Shown here: positions 46,054-54,963 of the stretch, piece by piece
Position numbering within the stretch: the first letter of the stretch is position 1
Layout: each line of letters starts with the position of its first letter
Source: DASWED01 sp036394995
GTDB taxonomy: Bacteria; Actinomycetota; UBA4738; JACQTL01
Assembly (NCBI GenBank): GCA_036394995.1
Contig: DASWED010000054.1
Coordinates: 5,642-69,641, forward strand
DNA: 64,000 nucleotides
Reading direction: 5' to 3'
Translations under genes and position numbers: made by a program
The notes under the pieces: generated by a model
Databases searched by the model: none
The model's input: the letters and a program-made list of their open reading frames with translations, nothing else
Told to the model about the DNA's origin: nothing

Positions 46054-46932
46054 GTGCACCGGTTCGTGGTCCTCACCCTCAACGGCCTCACCACCGGGTC
46101 GATCTACGCGGCCATGGCGCTGTCGCTGATCCTCATCTGGCGGGCCACGCGGGTCGTGAACTTCGCCCAGGGCGCCATGGCCATGTTCAGCACGTACATC
46201 GCCCTCGGGGCGATCCACCGCGGCGCGTCGTACTGGGTCGCCTTCGCCGTGGCGCTGGGGTCCGGGTTCGTGATGGGCGCGGTCGTGGAGCGGACGCTCG
46301 TGCGGCGCGTGGAATCCGGGCCGCAGCTGAACGCGGTCATCCTCACGCTGGGGTTGCTCCTGGTGCTCGAGGCCGCCGCCCCGATGATCTGGGGTGGGCA
46401 GATCCGTTCGTTCCCCGCCGCCTTCTCGATCGTCGGCGTGCACCTCGGCAACAGCCAGATCGCGCTGTCGCGGTTCGACATCTTCACGCTCGCCTCGATC
46501 CTGGGGACGATGGCGCTGCTGGTGGCGCTGTTCCGCCTGACGCCGATCGGGCTGCGCATGCGCGCGGCGGCGTTCCAGCCGGAGGTCGCCCGCCTCCTGG
46601 GCGTGCGCGTCGGCCGGACCCTGAGCCTGGGATGGGCCCTGGCCTCCCTGGTCGGCTCACTGGCCGGGCTCCTGATCGCCCCCAGCCTGCTCCTCTCTCC
46701 GAACTCCATGGACGGCGTGCTGGTGTTCGGCTTCGTCGGCGCCGTGCTGGGCGGGCTGGAGAGCCCCGCCGGAGGTGTGGTCGGCGGGCTCCTCATGGGC
46801 CTGGCCCTCTCGTACGTGGGCGGCTACCTGGGCGCGGACATCCAGACTGTCGGTGGCCTGGTGATCCTCGTGGCCGTGCTGATGGTGCGGCCCCGGGGCC
46901 TGTTCGGCTCGATGGTGGCCAGGAAGGTGTGA
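46054..46932 (+). CDS. livH: branched-chain amino-acid-type ABC permease LivH
   Basis: A 292-residue permease. NGLTTGSIYAAMALSLILIW and VVNFAQGAMAMFSTYIALGA are the first conserved helices; LNAVILTLGLLLVLEAAAPM, TPIGLRMRAAAFQPEVARLL (EAA-like loop) and FVGAVLGGLESPAGGVVGGL follow. The last helix ends LMVRPRGLFGSMVARKV. GTG 46054 is preferred, with GGGAG about eight bases upstream, over TTG 46033. It forms the translocation pore with LivM and is spaced five bases from livM. Confidence 0.9.
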   Translation: MHRFVVLTLNGLTTGSIYAAMALSLILIWRATRVVNFAQGAMAMFSTYIALGAIHRGASYWVAFAVALGSGFVMGAVVERTLVRRVESGPQLNAVILTLGLLLVLEAAAPMIWGGQIRSFPAAFSIVGVHLGNSQIALSRFDIFTLASILGTMALLVALFRLTPIGLRMRAAAFQPEVARLLGVRVGRTLSLGWALASLVGSLAGLLIAPSLLLSPNSMDGVLVFGFVGAVLGGLESPAGGVVGGLLMGLALSYVGGYLGADIQTVGGLVILVAVLMVRPRGLFGSMVARKV

Positions 46933-46937
46933 TCGCG

Positions 46938-48071
46938 ATGACGCCAGTGACACAACGTGCGGAACCGGTCGCGCCGGCGGCCGGCGTGACGCCGCGCCTC
47001 GAGCGCCGCCGTGCCGTGCGGTGGCTCGCCCTCCCGCGGCGCACGCTGCCGCGGCACCTCCTGCTCGCCGGCGGCGCGCTGCTCGTGCTGTTCGCGGCCA
47101 GCGCTCGCGTCGACGCGTTCACCGACTACAACTTCGCGGCGATCGCGTACCTGGCGATCGCGGCGGCCGGGCTGACGGTGCTCACCGGGGTGAACGGCCA
47201 GGTGTCGCTGGGGCACGGCGCCCTGATGGCGATCGGTGCGTACACCACCGCGGTCGTCACCATCCACCTCCACCTCCCGGTGGGCGTGACGATCGTCACG
47301 GCCGTCGCCTCGGCCGCCGTCGCCGGGCTGATCGTCGGGATCGCGGCGGCGCGCCTTCGGGGGCCGTACCTGGCCGGCGCGACGCTGGCCCTCGCCGTCG
47401 CCGTGCCGCAGCTCGCCACGCACTTCAGCGGGACCCTGGGCGGAGAGCAGGGCCTCCCGGTCCCGCCGCTGTTCCACCCCGCGGCGCTCGGGGCGACGTT
47501 CCCGGACGAACGCTGGCTGGCCTGGATCTCGTTCGTCGCGGCGGCCGCGGCCTTCGTCCTGCTGGCCAACCTGAAGCGAGGCCGGTTCGGCCGGTCCCTC
47601 CGGGCGGTCCGGGACGACGAGTCGGCCGCCGCGCTCGCCGGCATCCCCGTGGCCCGGATCCAGGTCCTCGCGTTCGTGGTCAGCGCGGCCTGCGCCGGCC
47701 TGGCCGGCGCCCTGTTCGCCTACTGGGCGGGGCTCACGGCTCCGTCGGGGTTCACCCTGGGGCTGTCGCTGCAGCTGCTCACCGCGATCGTGGTGGGAGG
47801 GATCGGGAGCCTCCCCGGCGCGGTGTGGGGTTCGGCGCTGCTCGTCTACCTGCCGACCTGGACGAACCATCTGGCGACTCGGTTCAGCCTGCCGGCGTCC
47901 GTCGGCAACAACCTGCCGCTCGCGATCTACGGCGTGGTCCTCGTCGTCGTGATGCTCGGCTTCCCGGAGGGCATCCACGGAGCGTTCCGCCGGGCTGCCG
48001 CCCGTCTCCGCCGCGAACGTCCGCCCGCGGGCGGGGACCCGGAGGGGGTGGTGCCCCCGGTGGCCCACTGA
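46938..48071 (+). CDS. livM: branched-chain amino-acid-type ABC permease LivM
   Basis: A 377-residue permease. After a basic cytoplasmic tail of about 45 residues come FTDYNFAAIAYLAIAAAGLT, LTGVNGQVSLGHGALMAIGA, LRGPYLAGATLALAVAVPQL, the EAA-like GRFGRSLRAVRDDESAAALA and IVVGGIGSLPGAVWGSALLV. These are the usual LivM markers. The Arg/Pro-rich C-terminal tail after EGIHGAFRR is cytoplasmic; no fused ATPase is present. ATG 46938 is ten bases after AGGAAGG; GTG 46929 overlaps the livH stop but is too close to that site. Confidence 0.9.
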   Translation: MTPVTQRAEPVAPAAGVTPRLERRRAVRWLALPRRTLPRHLLLAGGALLVLFAASARVDAFTDYNFAAIAYLAIAAAGLTVLTGVNGQVSLGHGALMAIGAYTTAVVTIHLHLPVGVTIVTAVASAAVAGLIVGIAAARLRGPYLAGATLALAVAVPQLATHFSGTLGGEQGLPVPPLFHPAALGATFPDERWLAWISFVAAAAAFVLLANLKRGRFGRSLRAVRDDESAAALAGIPVARIQVLAFVVSAACAGLAGALFAYWAGLTAPSGFTLGLSLQLLTAIVVGGIGSLPGAVWGSALLVYLPTWTNHLATRFSLPASVGNNLPLAIYGVVLVVVMLGFPEGIHGAFRRAAARLRRERPPAGGDPEGVVPPVAH

Positions 48072-48150
48072 CGTCCCATCACTCCGCGCACCACGGCACG
48101 GTCCGGCCCGACTCCTCGGGCTTCTCGAGACACGCACGGAAGGAGGAAAC

Positions 48151-49476
48151 ATGCAGCGCAGACGAGGTTCCACACGCCGGCTCGTGATGGTCGCGGCCGT
48201 CACGACGCTGGCCATGGCAACGGCGGCGTGCAGCGGCTCGACACCGTCGTCGAGGTCGTCGTCGGACCAGACCGCGAACGAGGCGTCGGCGCCCGGGATC
48301 ACCGCGACGACCATCACGATCGGCAGCACCCAGCCGCTCACCGGGCCCGCAGCGCCGGGGTACTCGGAGATCGCGCCGGCGTCGAACGCGTACTTCCAGT
48401 ACGTGAACGACCACGGCGGGGTGTTCGGCCGGAAGATCGTCTACAAGTTCCTGGACGACGGCTACAACCCGACCCAGACCACGTCGGCCACCCGCCAGCT
48501 GGTGCTCCAGGACAAGGTCTTCGCGGTGTTCAGCTCGCTCGGGACGCCCACCCACCTCGCGGTGGTGGACTACCTGAACTCGCAGCGGGTGCCGGACATC
48601 TTCGTCACCTCCGGGTGCAACTGCTGGAACGACACCTCGAAGCACCCGTACACGTTCGGCTGGCAGCCCGACTACACCATCGAGGGGAAGATCCTGGGGC
48701 GGTACGTCGACCAGACCTTCGACGGCCAGAAGGTCGGGTACTTCTTCCAGGACGACGAGTTCGGCCAGGATGGCGTGAAGGGCCTCGATCAGCAGATCCC
48801 GGCGTCCCAGGTCGCATCGCGCCAGTCCTACGTGCCCACGAACACCGACCTGAGCGCGCAGATCTCGGCGCTGCAATCCTCCGGTGCCGACGTGGTGGTG
48901 TCCTTCAGCATCCCGGCGTTCACGACGCTCGCCATGCTCGCCGCGGCGAAGATCGGCTACCACCCTCAGTGGGTGGTGAGCAACGTCGGATCGGACCTGG
49001 TCACCCTGCAGGGGCTGCTGGACACGTTCACCAAGGGCGCCGTCGGCCCCGAGCTGCTCGAGGGCATGATCACCGACGGGTACATGCCGGCTCCGACCGA
49101 CACGACCAACCCGTGGATCCGGCTGTTCACGAAGGTCCACGACCTGTACATCGGGGACCTCCCGTTCGACGGCAACGTCCTGTACGGGATGGCCCAGGCG
49201 TACAACTTCGTCCAGCTGATGAAGGCCGCCGGCCGGAACCCCACCCGGGACGGCCTGGTCGAGACGCTCGAGACGACGGACCTCTCCGGTGGGCCCGGGC
49301 TCGCGCCGTTCGGCTTCTCCGCGTCGCAGCACCTGGGGTACACGGGGGTCAGGATCGTCGAGCTCGAGAAGGGCGCGGTGAACCAGCTCACCCCGGTCCA
49401 GGTCTCCTCCGACTCCGGCCCGATCAGCGCGTTCGCCGATGCACCCTCCCAGCCGCCGGCATCCGGGATCCCGTAG
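48151..49476 (+). CDS. livK: ABC transporter substrate-binding lipoprotein (LivK-like)
   Basis: A 441-residue lipoprotein. The signal peptide LVMVAAVTTLAMATAAC contains the lipobox TAAC. The mature protein has the type I periplasmic-binding fold of the LivK/AmiC group: GITATTITIGSTQPLTGPAA, YFQYVNDHGGVFGRKIVYKF, NPTQTTSATRQLVLQDKVFA and QISALQSSGADVVVSFSIPA. SGCNCWNDTSKHPYTFG gives two Cys near the ligand site. The ligand could be a branched-chain amino acid, amide, urea or another small acid. It lies 79 bases after livM with its own GGAAGGAGG site, so it may be expressed at a higher level. A hairpin follows. Confidence 0.9.
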   Translation: MQRRRGSTRRLVMVAAVTTLAMATAACSGSTPSSRSSSDQTANEASAPGITATTITIGSTQPLTGPAAPGYSEIAPASNAYFQYVNDHGGVFGRKIVYKFLDDGYNPTQTTSATRQLVLQDKVFAVFSSLGTPTHLAVVDYLNSQRVPDIFVTSGCNCWNDTSKHPYTFGWQPDYTIEGKILGRYVDQTFDGQKVGYFFQDDEFGQDGVKGLDQQIPASQVASRQSYVPTNTDLSAQISALQSSGADVVVSFSIPAFTTLAMLAAAKIGYHPQWVVSNVGSDLVTLQGLLDTFTKGAVGPELLEGMITDGYMPAPTDTTNPWIRLFTKVHDLYIGDLPFDGNVLYGMAQAYNFVQLMKAAGRNPTRDGLVETLETTDLSGGPGLAPFGFSASQHLGYTGVRIVELEKGAVNQLTPVQVSSDSGPISAFADAPSQPPASGIP

Positions 49477-49539
49477 AGGGGGGCCCACCCGGGTAACGAG
49501 TGCGTGCTCCGCTCATCCGGCTCCAGGCGGGGGCCGGCC

Positions 49540-49574
49540 AAGAGCCCTGCTCCGTTCGACGGCGCGGGGCTCTT
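49540..49574 (+). terminator. hairpin after the ABC transporter operon
   Basis: AAGAGCCC (49540-49547) pairs with GGGCTCTT (49567-49574), with a small CCG/CGG stem in the loop. There is no T-run. It separates livK from holA. Confidence 0.45.
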
Positions 49575-49621
49575 GCGTGCTCGTCGGACGCACCGGCCAC
49601 GGCCGTGTCGTCGAGTTCTCG

Positions 49622-49627
49622 TACCAT
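49622..49627 (+). promoter_or_regulatory. -10 element of a probable leaderless promoter (holA)
   Basis: TACCAT lies six bases before GTG 49634, which has no Shine-Dalgarno sequence, placing transcription start at the GTG. Confidence 0.5.
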
Positions 49628-49633
49628 CGGCGC

Positions 49634-50596
49634 GTGGCCGGCAAGGAGCGTTCGTCGAACGTGCTGCTGCTGTGGGGGGAGGACGCCTTCCTGCTCCGCG
49701 AGGCCGCCCTGGAGGCACTGCACGGCGTGCGGCCCACCGAGGTGGATGCCGCGGACTGGCAGGGTGGCGAGACCTCCGACCTGGCCACGCCGTCGCTGTT
49801 CGGGGACGAGCGGGCGTTGCTGGTCAACGGATGCCGGTCCCTTCCCGAGCAGGCGGCCCGGGAGCTGGCCGCCTACATTGCCTCCCCCGCGCCGGACGCG
49901 CGGCTGGTCCTGGTGGCCGAGGTGGCCGAACGTGGCAAGCCACCCGCCACCCTGGTGAAGATGATCCAGGCGGCGGGGACCGTCCGGCAGGTGGCGTTGG
50001 CCCGGCGGGACCTTCCCCAGTGGGTCCTGGCCCGGGCCGAGCGGTGGTCGGTCTCGATCGCGCCGGACGCCGCACGGGCCCTGGCGGAGATCCTCGGCGA
50101 GTCGCCGGCCTCACTCGACTCCGCGCTGGAGCAGCTCGCCGGCGCATTCGGGTCCGAGCGGGTGACCCGGCGCCACGTCGAGTCGCAGTTCCGGGGCCTC
50201 GGGGAGCAGCGGGTGTGGGACCTGTGCGACCACCTGTTCGAACGGGACGCCGCCCAGGCCATCCGGTCGCTCCGGTCCCTGCTGGAGACCCGGGAGGAGC
50301 CGCTGGCCATCCTCGGGGGGCTGGCCTCGCGCCTGCGGGACCTCATCCGGGTGAAGGCCCTACCCGAGCGCATGGCCCCGGCGGACCTGGCCAAGCAGGC
50401 CGGGCTCCGGTTCGACTGGCAGGCCCGCCGGTACCGCGAACAGGCCAGGCGGTTCACCATGCCCGAGCTGCTCTCGGTCCACGAGCGCATCGCCCGGGCC
50501 GACCGGGACCTCAAGAGCGGCGCCACCGGCGACGTGGTGCTGCCGGTGCTGGTGACCGAAGTCGCGGGGTCGCCGGCGGGCGCCGGCGGGGTCTGA
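49634..50596 (+). CDS. holA: DNA polymerase III delta subunit
   Basis: A 320-residue clamp-loader subunit that opens the sliding clamp. The N-terminal RecA-like domain starts NVLLLWGEDAFLLREAALEA and has SLFGDERALLVNGCRSLPEQ; the lid and collar contain LAEILGESPASLDSALEQLA, RHVESQFRGLGEQRVWDLCD, PLAILGGLASRLRDLIRVKA and PELLSVHERIARADRDLKSG. The layout and length fit actinobacterial HolA. It usually follows comEC directly; here a 15-kb block intervenes. It is encoded convergently with rpsT (five bases between stops). Confidence 0.9.
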   Translation: MAGKERSSNVLLLWGEDAFLLREAALEALHGVRPTEVDAADWQGGETSDLATPSLFGDERALLVNGCRSLPEQAARELAAYIASPAPDARLVLVAEVAERGKPPATLVKMIQAAGTVRQVALARRDLPQWVLARAERWSVSIAPDAARALAEILGESPASLDSALEQLAGAFGSERVTRRHVESQFRGLGEQRVWDLCDHLFERDAAQAIRSLRSLLETREEPLAILGGLASRLRDLIRVKALPERMAPADLAKQAGLRFDWQARRYREQARRFTMPELLSVHERIARADRDLKSGATGDVVLPVLVTEVAGSPAGAGGV

Positions 50597-50601
50597 GGAG
50601 G

Positions 50602-50871
50602 CTACTCGGAGGCGGAGCGGGAAAGCGTCTTGGCCAGGCGAGACTTCCGCCGGGCGGCCGTGCGCTTGTGCAGCACGCCGCTGGACGCGGCCTTGTCCAG
50701 GGCCCGTGAGGCCTCGCGGGCCTGCTGCTCGGCCGCGTCGAGCTCGCCGCCCTCGGCGGCCACGCGGACCTTCTTGATCGAGGTCTTCAGCGACGAACGC
50801 ACCGCCTTGTTGCGGAGCCGGGCCCGTTCGTTCTGGAGGTTTCGCTTCTTCTGCTGCTTGATGTTCGCCAT
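50602..50871 (-). CDS. rpsT: 30S ribosomal protein S20
   Basis: An 89-residue basic, helical ribosomal protein. It starts ANIKQQKKRNLQNERARLRN, then SSLKTSIKKVRVAAEGGELD and ends with DKAASSGVLHKRTAARRKSR, LAKTLSRS, all typical of S20, which binds 16S rRNA early in 30S assembly. It is encoded on the minus strand between holA and lepA, the standard arrangement in many bacteria. Confidence 0.96.
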   Translation of the reverse strand: MANIKQQKKRNLQNERARLRNKAVRSSLKTSIKKVRVAAEGGELDAAEQQAREASRALDKAASSGVLHKRTAARRKSRLAKTLSRSASE

Positions 50872-50912
50872 CGGCGGGCCAGTGTACCAGCGGCTTTCCG
50901 CCGCCCGGCCCG

Positions 50913-50918
50913 TACCAT
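50913..50918 (+). promoter_or_regulatory. -10 element of a probable leaderless promoter (lepA)
   Basis: TACCAT lies six bases before GTG 50925 of lepA, exactly the spacing seen before holA. Confidence 0.5.
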
Positions 50919-50924
50919 GGCCCC

Positions 50925-52742
50925 GTGACCGACCCCGCTCTGATCCGCAACTTCTCCATCGTGGCGCACATCGACCACGGGAAATCCACGCTGGCCGACC
51001 GCATGCTCGAGCTGACCCACGCCGTCTCCGCCCGGGAGATGCGCGAGCAGTTCCTGGACCGGATGGACCTCGAACGCGAGCGGGGGATCACGATCAAGGC
51101 GGCCGCCGTCCGGCTCCACTACGAGCACCGCGGGCGCGACCACATCCTCAACCTCATCGACACCCCCGGGCATGTCGACTTCACGTACGAGGTCTCCCGG
51201 AGCCTCGCGGCGTGCGAGGGAGCGGTGCTCCTGGTGGACGCGGCGCAGGGCATCGAGGCCCAGACCCTGGCGAACTTCCACCTGATCCAGGAGGCGGGGC
51301 TGACCATCGTCCCGGTGGTCAACAAGGTCGACCTCCCCGCGGCCGACCCCGATGGCACCGCGAGGGTCCTGGCCGAGCTGGTGGGACAGGACCCGGAGGA
51401 CGTCCTGCGGGTCTCGGCCAAGACCGGCCTGGGGGTGCCCGAGCTGCTCGAGGCCCTGGTCGATCGGGTCCCGCCGCCCGAACCGCGCGCCGACCGGCCC
51501 CTGCGGGCCCTGGTGTTCGATTCGGCCTACGACGCGTATCGCGGCGTGATCGCGTACGTGCGGGTGTTCGACGGCACCCTCCCGTCGCGTTCGAAGATCC
51601 GCCTCATGGCCACCAGAGCAGACACCGAGGCCGAGGAGGCGGGGATCCTGGCCCCCGGTCCCACGCCCGTCGACGAGCTCACGGCGGGTGAGGTGGGCTA
51701 CCTGGTCACCGGCATGAAGGAGGTCCGCCAGGTCAAGGTCGGCGACACGATCACCATCTCCGGCAAGGTGGGCGCCGCCGAAGCCCTGCCCGGCTACCGC
51801 GAGCCGAAGCCGATGGTGTGGAGCGGCCTGTATCCGTCCGAGGGCGGCGACTACCCGGCGCTCCGGGAGTCCCTCGAACGGCTTCGCCTCTCCGATGCCG
51901 CGCTGGTGTTCGAACCGGAGTCCAGCCAGGCCCTCGGGTTCGGGTTCCGGTGCGGGTTCCTGGGCCTGCTGCACATGGACATCGTGAAGGAGCGCCTGGA
52001 GAGGGAGTTCGGCCTGGAGCTCATCGCCACCGCGCCCAACGTCGAGTTCATCCTGATTCAGGGCGAGGAGACCACCACGGTGCACAACCCCAGCGAGATG
52101 CCGGCGCCGGGGACCTACGACCGCGTGGAGGAGCCGTTCGTCCAGGCCACGGTGGTCACGCCGAGCGAGTACCTGGGCCCGGTCCTCGACCTGTGCCAGT
52201 CCCGCCGGGGGACCATGCTCGACATCCGGTACCTCACGCCCGAGCGGGCCGAGGTCCACTACCTGCTGCCGCTCGCCGAGATCATCTTCGACTTCTTCGA
52301 CCAGCTGAAGTCGCGGACCAGGGGCTACGCCAGCCTGGACTACGAGCACTGGGGGTACGAGCCGAGCGACCTGGTCCGGGTGGACATCCTGCTGCACAAC
52401 GAGCCGGTGGACGCGTTCTCCAGCGTGGTCCACCGGGAGAAGGCCTACCACTACGGCAAGCAGATGGTGGAGCGCCTCCGCCAGCTCATCCCGCGGCAGC
52501 TGTTCGACGTGGCCGTCCAGGCGGCCATCGGCAGCCGGGTCATCGCCCGCGAGACCGTGAAGGCGAAGCGCAAGGACGTCCTGGCGAAGTGCTACGGCGG
52601 CGACATCACCCGCAAGCGCAAGCTCCTCGAACAGCAGAAGCGGGGCAAGGAGCGCATGCGCAGGGTGGGCCGTGTGGACGTGCCCCAGGACGCGTTCATC
52701 GCCGCGCTCCGGGTGGACCAGCGGAGCGGGGGGAAATCGTGA
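50925..52742 (+). CDS. lepA: elongation factor 4 (LepA)
   Basis: A 605-residue translational GTPase that acts on stalled or misassembled ribosomes. The G domain has AHIDHGKSTLADRMLE (G1), RGITIKA (G2), LIDTPGHVDF (G3), VVNKVDLP (G4) and VSAKTG (G5). GEVGYLVTGMKEVRQVKVGD and CGFLGLLHMDIVKERLEREF mark domains II and III, and the LepA-specific C-terminal domain ends AIGSRVIARETVKAKRKDVL, GGDITRKRKLLEQQKRGKER. It is full length. The stop overlaps the hemW start (GTGA). Confidence 0.96.
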   Translation: MTDPALIRNFSIVAHIDHGKSTLADRMLELTHAVSAREMREQFLDRMDLERERGITIKAAAVRLHYEHRGRDHILNLIDTPGHVDFTYEVSRSLAACEGAVLLVDAAQGIEAQTLANFHLIQEAGLTIVPVVNKVDLPAADPDGTARVLAELVGQDPEDVLRVSAKTGLGVPELLEALVDRVPPPEPRADRPLRALVFDSAYDAYRGVIAYVRVFDGTLPSRSKIRLMATRADTEAEEAGILAPGPTPVDELTAGEVGYLVTGMKEVRQVKVGDTITISGKVGAAEALPGYREPKPMVWSGLYPSEGGDYPALRESLERLRLSDAALVFEPESSQALGFGFRCGFLGLLHMDIVKERLEREFGLELIATAPNVEFILIQGEETTTVHNPSEMPAPGTYDRVEEPFVQATVVTPSEYLGPVLDLCQSRRGTMLDIRYLTPERAEVHYLLPLAEIIFDFFDQLKSRTRGYASLDYEHWGYEPSDLVRVDILLHNEPVDAFSSVVHREKAYHYGKQMVERLRQLIPRQLFDVAVQAAIGSRVIARETVKAKRKDVLAKCYGGDITRKRKLLEQQKRGKERMRRVGRVDVPQDAFIAALRVDQRSGGKS

Positions 52743-53851
52743 TCGCGGAGCCGGCCGGGCTGTACGTCCACGTTCCGTTCTGCCTGACCCGGTGCGGGTA
52801 CTGCGACTTCAACGCGTACGCCGGGCTCGACCATCTCGCCGGCCGGTACGTGCGCGCGCTGGCCGAGGAGGCGTCGCTGGCGTCCTTCGACGAACCGGAG
52901 TGGCCCTCGTTCGCATCGGTGTTCTTCGGCGGTGGGACCCCCACCACGCTGCCCTCCGGTGACCTGGCCGGCCTGATCGAACGGTTCCGGACCGTCTTCA
53001 CGCTGGACCCGCGCGTCGAGGTCACCGTGGAGGCCAACCCCGACACCGTGGACGCTCCCTCGCTGGACGGCCTCCTGAGCGGGGGGGTGAACCGGCTGTC
53101 GATGGGCGCGCAGTCGTTCGATCCCGCGGTCCTGGCGGCGCTGGAACGGGTGCACCAGCCGGAGTCCGTCCGCCGGGCGTTCGCCGACGCCCGGGCCGCG
53201 GGATTCGGCAACGTCAATCTCGATCTGATCTTCGGGGCGGACGGCGAGAGCCTCGCGTCCTGGCGGCGGACGCTGGAGGAGACCGTCGACCTCGAGCCGG
53301 AGCACGTGTCGGCATACGCCCTGACCATCGAGCCGGCCACACCGCTCGGCCGGGCGGTCGCGGCCGGAGTCACCCCGCCCCCCGACCCCGACCTCCAGGC
53401 CGACATGTTCGAGCTGACGTGCGAGGTCCTGGCCGCCGCCGGATACCGGCACTACGAGGTGTCGAACTGGGCCCGGCCGGGGTTCGAATGCGTCCACAAC
53501 CTGGGCTACTGGCGGCGCCACCCGTACCTGGGTCTGGGGGCCGGCGCGCACTCCTCCCGCGACGGCCGCCGGTGGTGGAACGTCCGTCCCCCCCAGCAGT
53601 ACCTCGAGGTGGTGGAGTCGGGCACTCTGCCCATGGGTGGCGGGGAGCGCCTCGACGCCGAGGCCCTGCGCCTGGAGTCCGTGTTCCTCCGCCTGCGAAC
53701 CTCCGAGGGCATCGCCCTGGCGGACGTCGAACCCGCTCGCGCCGAGCCGTTCCTCACGGACGGCCTCCTGACCGAGCAGGACGGTCGCCTCGTGCTCACC
53801 GAACGGGGCCTGTTCCTCGCCAACGAGGTCGTCCTGGCCCTGGCCGAGTGA
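52739..53851 (+). CDS. hemW: radical SAM heme chaperone HemW
   Basis: A 370-residue radical SAM protein. The cluster motif is YVHVPFCLTRCGYCDFNAYA with the Cys-x3-Cys-x2-Cys spacing of this family. FFGGGTPTTLPSGDLAGLIE, VTVEANPDTVDAPSLDGLLS, RLSMGAQSFDPAVLAALERV and the HemW tail (HYEVSNWARPGFECVHNLGY; PYLGLGAGAHS) follow. HemW delivers heme to respiratory enzymes and was long misnamed as coproporphyrinogen oxidase HemN. The GTG overlaps the lepA stop by four bases, so the two are coupled. The CIRCE element of hrcA begins six bases after its stop. Confidence 0.92.
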   Translation: MIAEPAGLYVHVPFCLTRCGYCDFNAYAGLDHLAGRYVRALAEEASLASFDEPEWPSFASVFFGGGTPTTLPSGDLAGLIERFRTVFTLDPRVEVTVEANPDTVDAPSLDGLLSGGVNRLSMGAQSFDPAVLAALERVHQPESVRRAFADARAAGFGNVNLDLIFGADGESLASWRRTLEETVDLEPEHVSAYALTIEPATPLGRAVAAGVTPPPDPDLQADMFELTCEVLAAAGYRHYEVSNWARPGFECVHNLGYWRRHPYLGLGAGAHSSRDGRRWWNVRPPQQYLEVVESGTLPMGGGERLDAEALRLESVFLRLRTSEGIALADVEPARAEPFLTDGLLTEQDGRLVLTERGLFLANEVVLALAE

Positions 53852-53857
53852 CCATCT

Positions 53858-53884
53858 CTAGCACTCTGGGCCATCGAGTGCTAG
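53858..53884. promoter_or_regulatory. CIRCE element (HrcA operator)
   Basis: CTAGCACTC-N9-GAGTGCTAG is a perfect 9-9-9 inverted repeat, one mismatch per arm from the consensus TTAGCACTC-N9-GAGTGCTAA. It sits 23 bases before the hrcA start and just upstream of a TACAAC -10-like element (53892-53897), where HrcA would block transcription. Confidence 0.93.
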
Positions 53885-53907
53885 AACGTGCTACAACTCT
53901 CGGGGAG

Positions 53908-54957
53908 ATGAGCACGGAGCAGCGTGGGGAACTGGGGCCGCGGAAGATGGCGGTCCTGCGGGCGGTGGTGGAGGAGTACGTGCGCACCGGGGAGCCGGTG
54001 GGCAGCGAGACGGTGACCGAGCACCAGTCGCTGGGGGTGTCCTCGGCCACGATCCGCAACGAGATGGCCGCCCTGGAGGAGCTGGGGTACCTGACCCACC
54101 CGCACACCTCGGCGGGCCGGGCCCCGACCGACCTCGGGTACCGCCGGTACGTGGACATGCTGCCCCCCGGGCGCCTCCGCGAGACCCAGCGCCGGGCCAT
54201 CGCCGATTTCTTCCGGCAGACCGCCCACGACATGGAGGAGGTCCTGCTGGGGGCCACCCGCCTGCTGTCCACGCTGACCCAGTACGCCGGACTGGCGGTC
54301 CCATGGCCCACGGCCGAGGACCGGATCGTCCGGGCCGAGCTCATCGAGCTGGGGTCGCACCTGATGCTGCTGGTCGTGGGGGAGCACGGCCGGGTGTACA
54401 AGGCGTACGCGGCCCGGCCCGAGGACCTCCATCCGGACGCCCCCCGCTCGGCCTCGGAGCAGCTGTCCGCTCTCTCCGGGCTGACGCTGTCCGAGGGCGC
54501 GGAGCGCGCGGCGGCCATGGCGTCGGAGGGCGGCCCCGGCGAACGAGCCCTGCTGGCCCTGGTGGGCCGGGCCCTCCTGGACGTCCGTCTGCGGGCCGAG
54601 GAGGAGCACGTCCTGGTGTCGGGCGCGGGGAACCTCGCCGCCGAGCTGGCCTCGTGGCGAATGGAGACCGTCCGCCGCCTCCTGGAGGCCATCGAACGCG
54701 AATCCGAGGTGCTGTCGCTCCTGCGCCAGGCGTCGGTCGCCGAGGACCTGTCGGTGACCATCGGGGGCGAGCACCCCTCCACCGAGCTGTGGGACGCCGC
54801 GGTGGTGGCCGCGCCGTACCGCTCGGGTGAGATCTCGCTCGGTTCGATCGGCATCGTGGGCCCCACCCGGATGGACTACCTGACCGCCATGACCGCCGTC
54901 CGCGCGGTGGCCCGGCGACTGTCGGACCTCGCCACCGAGCTCGGCGCCCAGCAGTGA
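53908..54957 (+). CDS. hrcA: heat-inducible transcription repressor HrcA
   Basis: A 349-residue repressor of chaperone genes. The N-terminal winged helix has VLRAVVEEYVRTGEPVGSET, SSATIRNEMAALEELGYLTH and HTSAGRAPTDLGYRRYVDML. The middle is a GAF-like dimer domain, and the C-terminal part has GGEHPSTELWDAAVVAAPYR and GSIGIVGPTRMDYLTAMTAV, both typical of HrcA. The operator is the CIRCE element directly upstream, so it represses itself and dnaJ, which starts six bases after its stop. ATG 53908 is preceded by CGGGGAG at close distance. Confidence 0.95.
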   Translation: MSTEQRGELGPRKMAVLRAVVEEYVRTGEPVGSETVTEHQSLGVSSATIRNEMAALEELGYLTHPHTSAGRAPTDLGYRRYVDMLPPGRLRETQRRAIADFFRQTAHDMEEVLLGATRLLSTLTQYAGLAVPWPTAEDRIVRAELIELGSHLMLLVVGEHGRVYKAYAARPEDLHPDAPRSASEQLSALSGLTLSEGAERAAAMASEGGPGERALLALVGRALLDVRLRAEEEHVLVSGAGNLAAELASWRMETVRRLLEAIERESEVLSLLRQASVAEDLSVTIGGEHPSTELWDAAVVAAPYRSGEISLGSIGIVGPTRMDYLTAMTAVRAVARRLSDLATELGAQQ

Positions 54958-54963
54958 CCGCCC

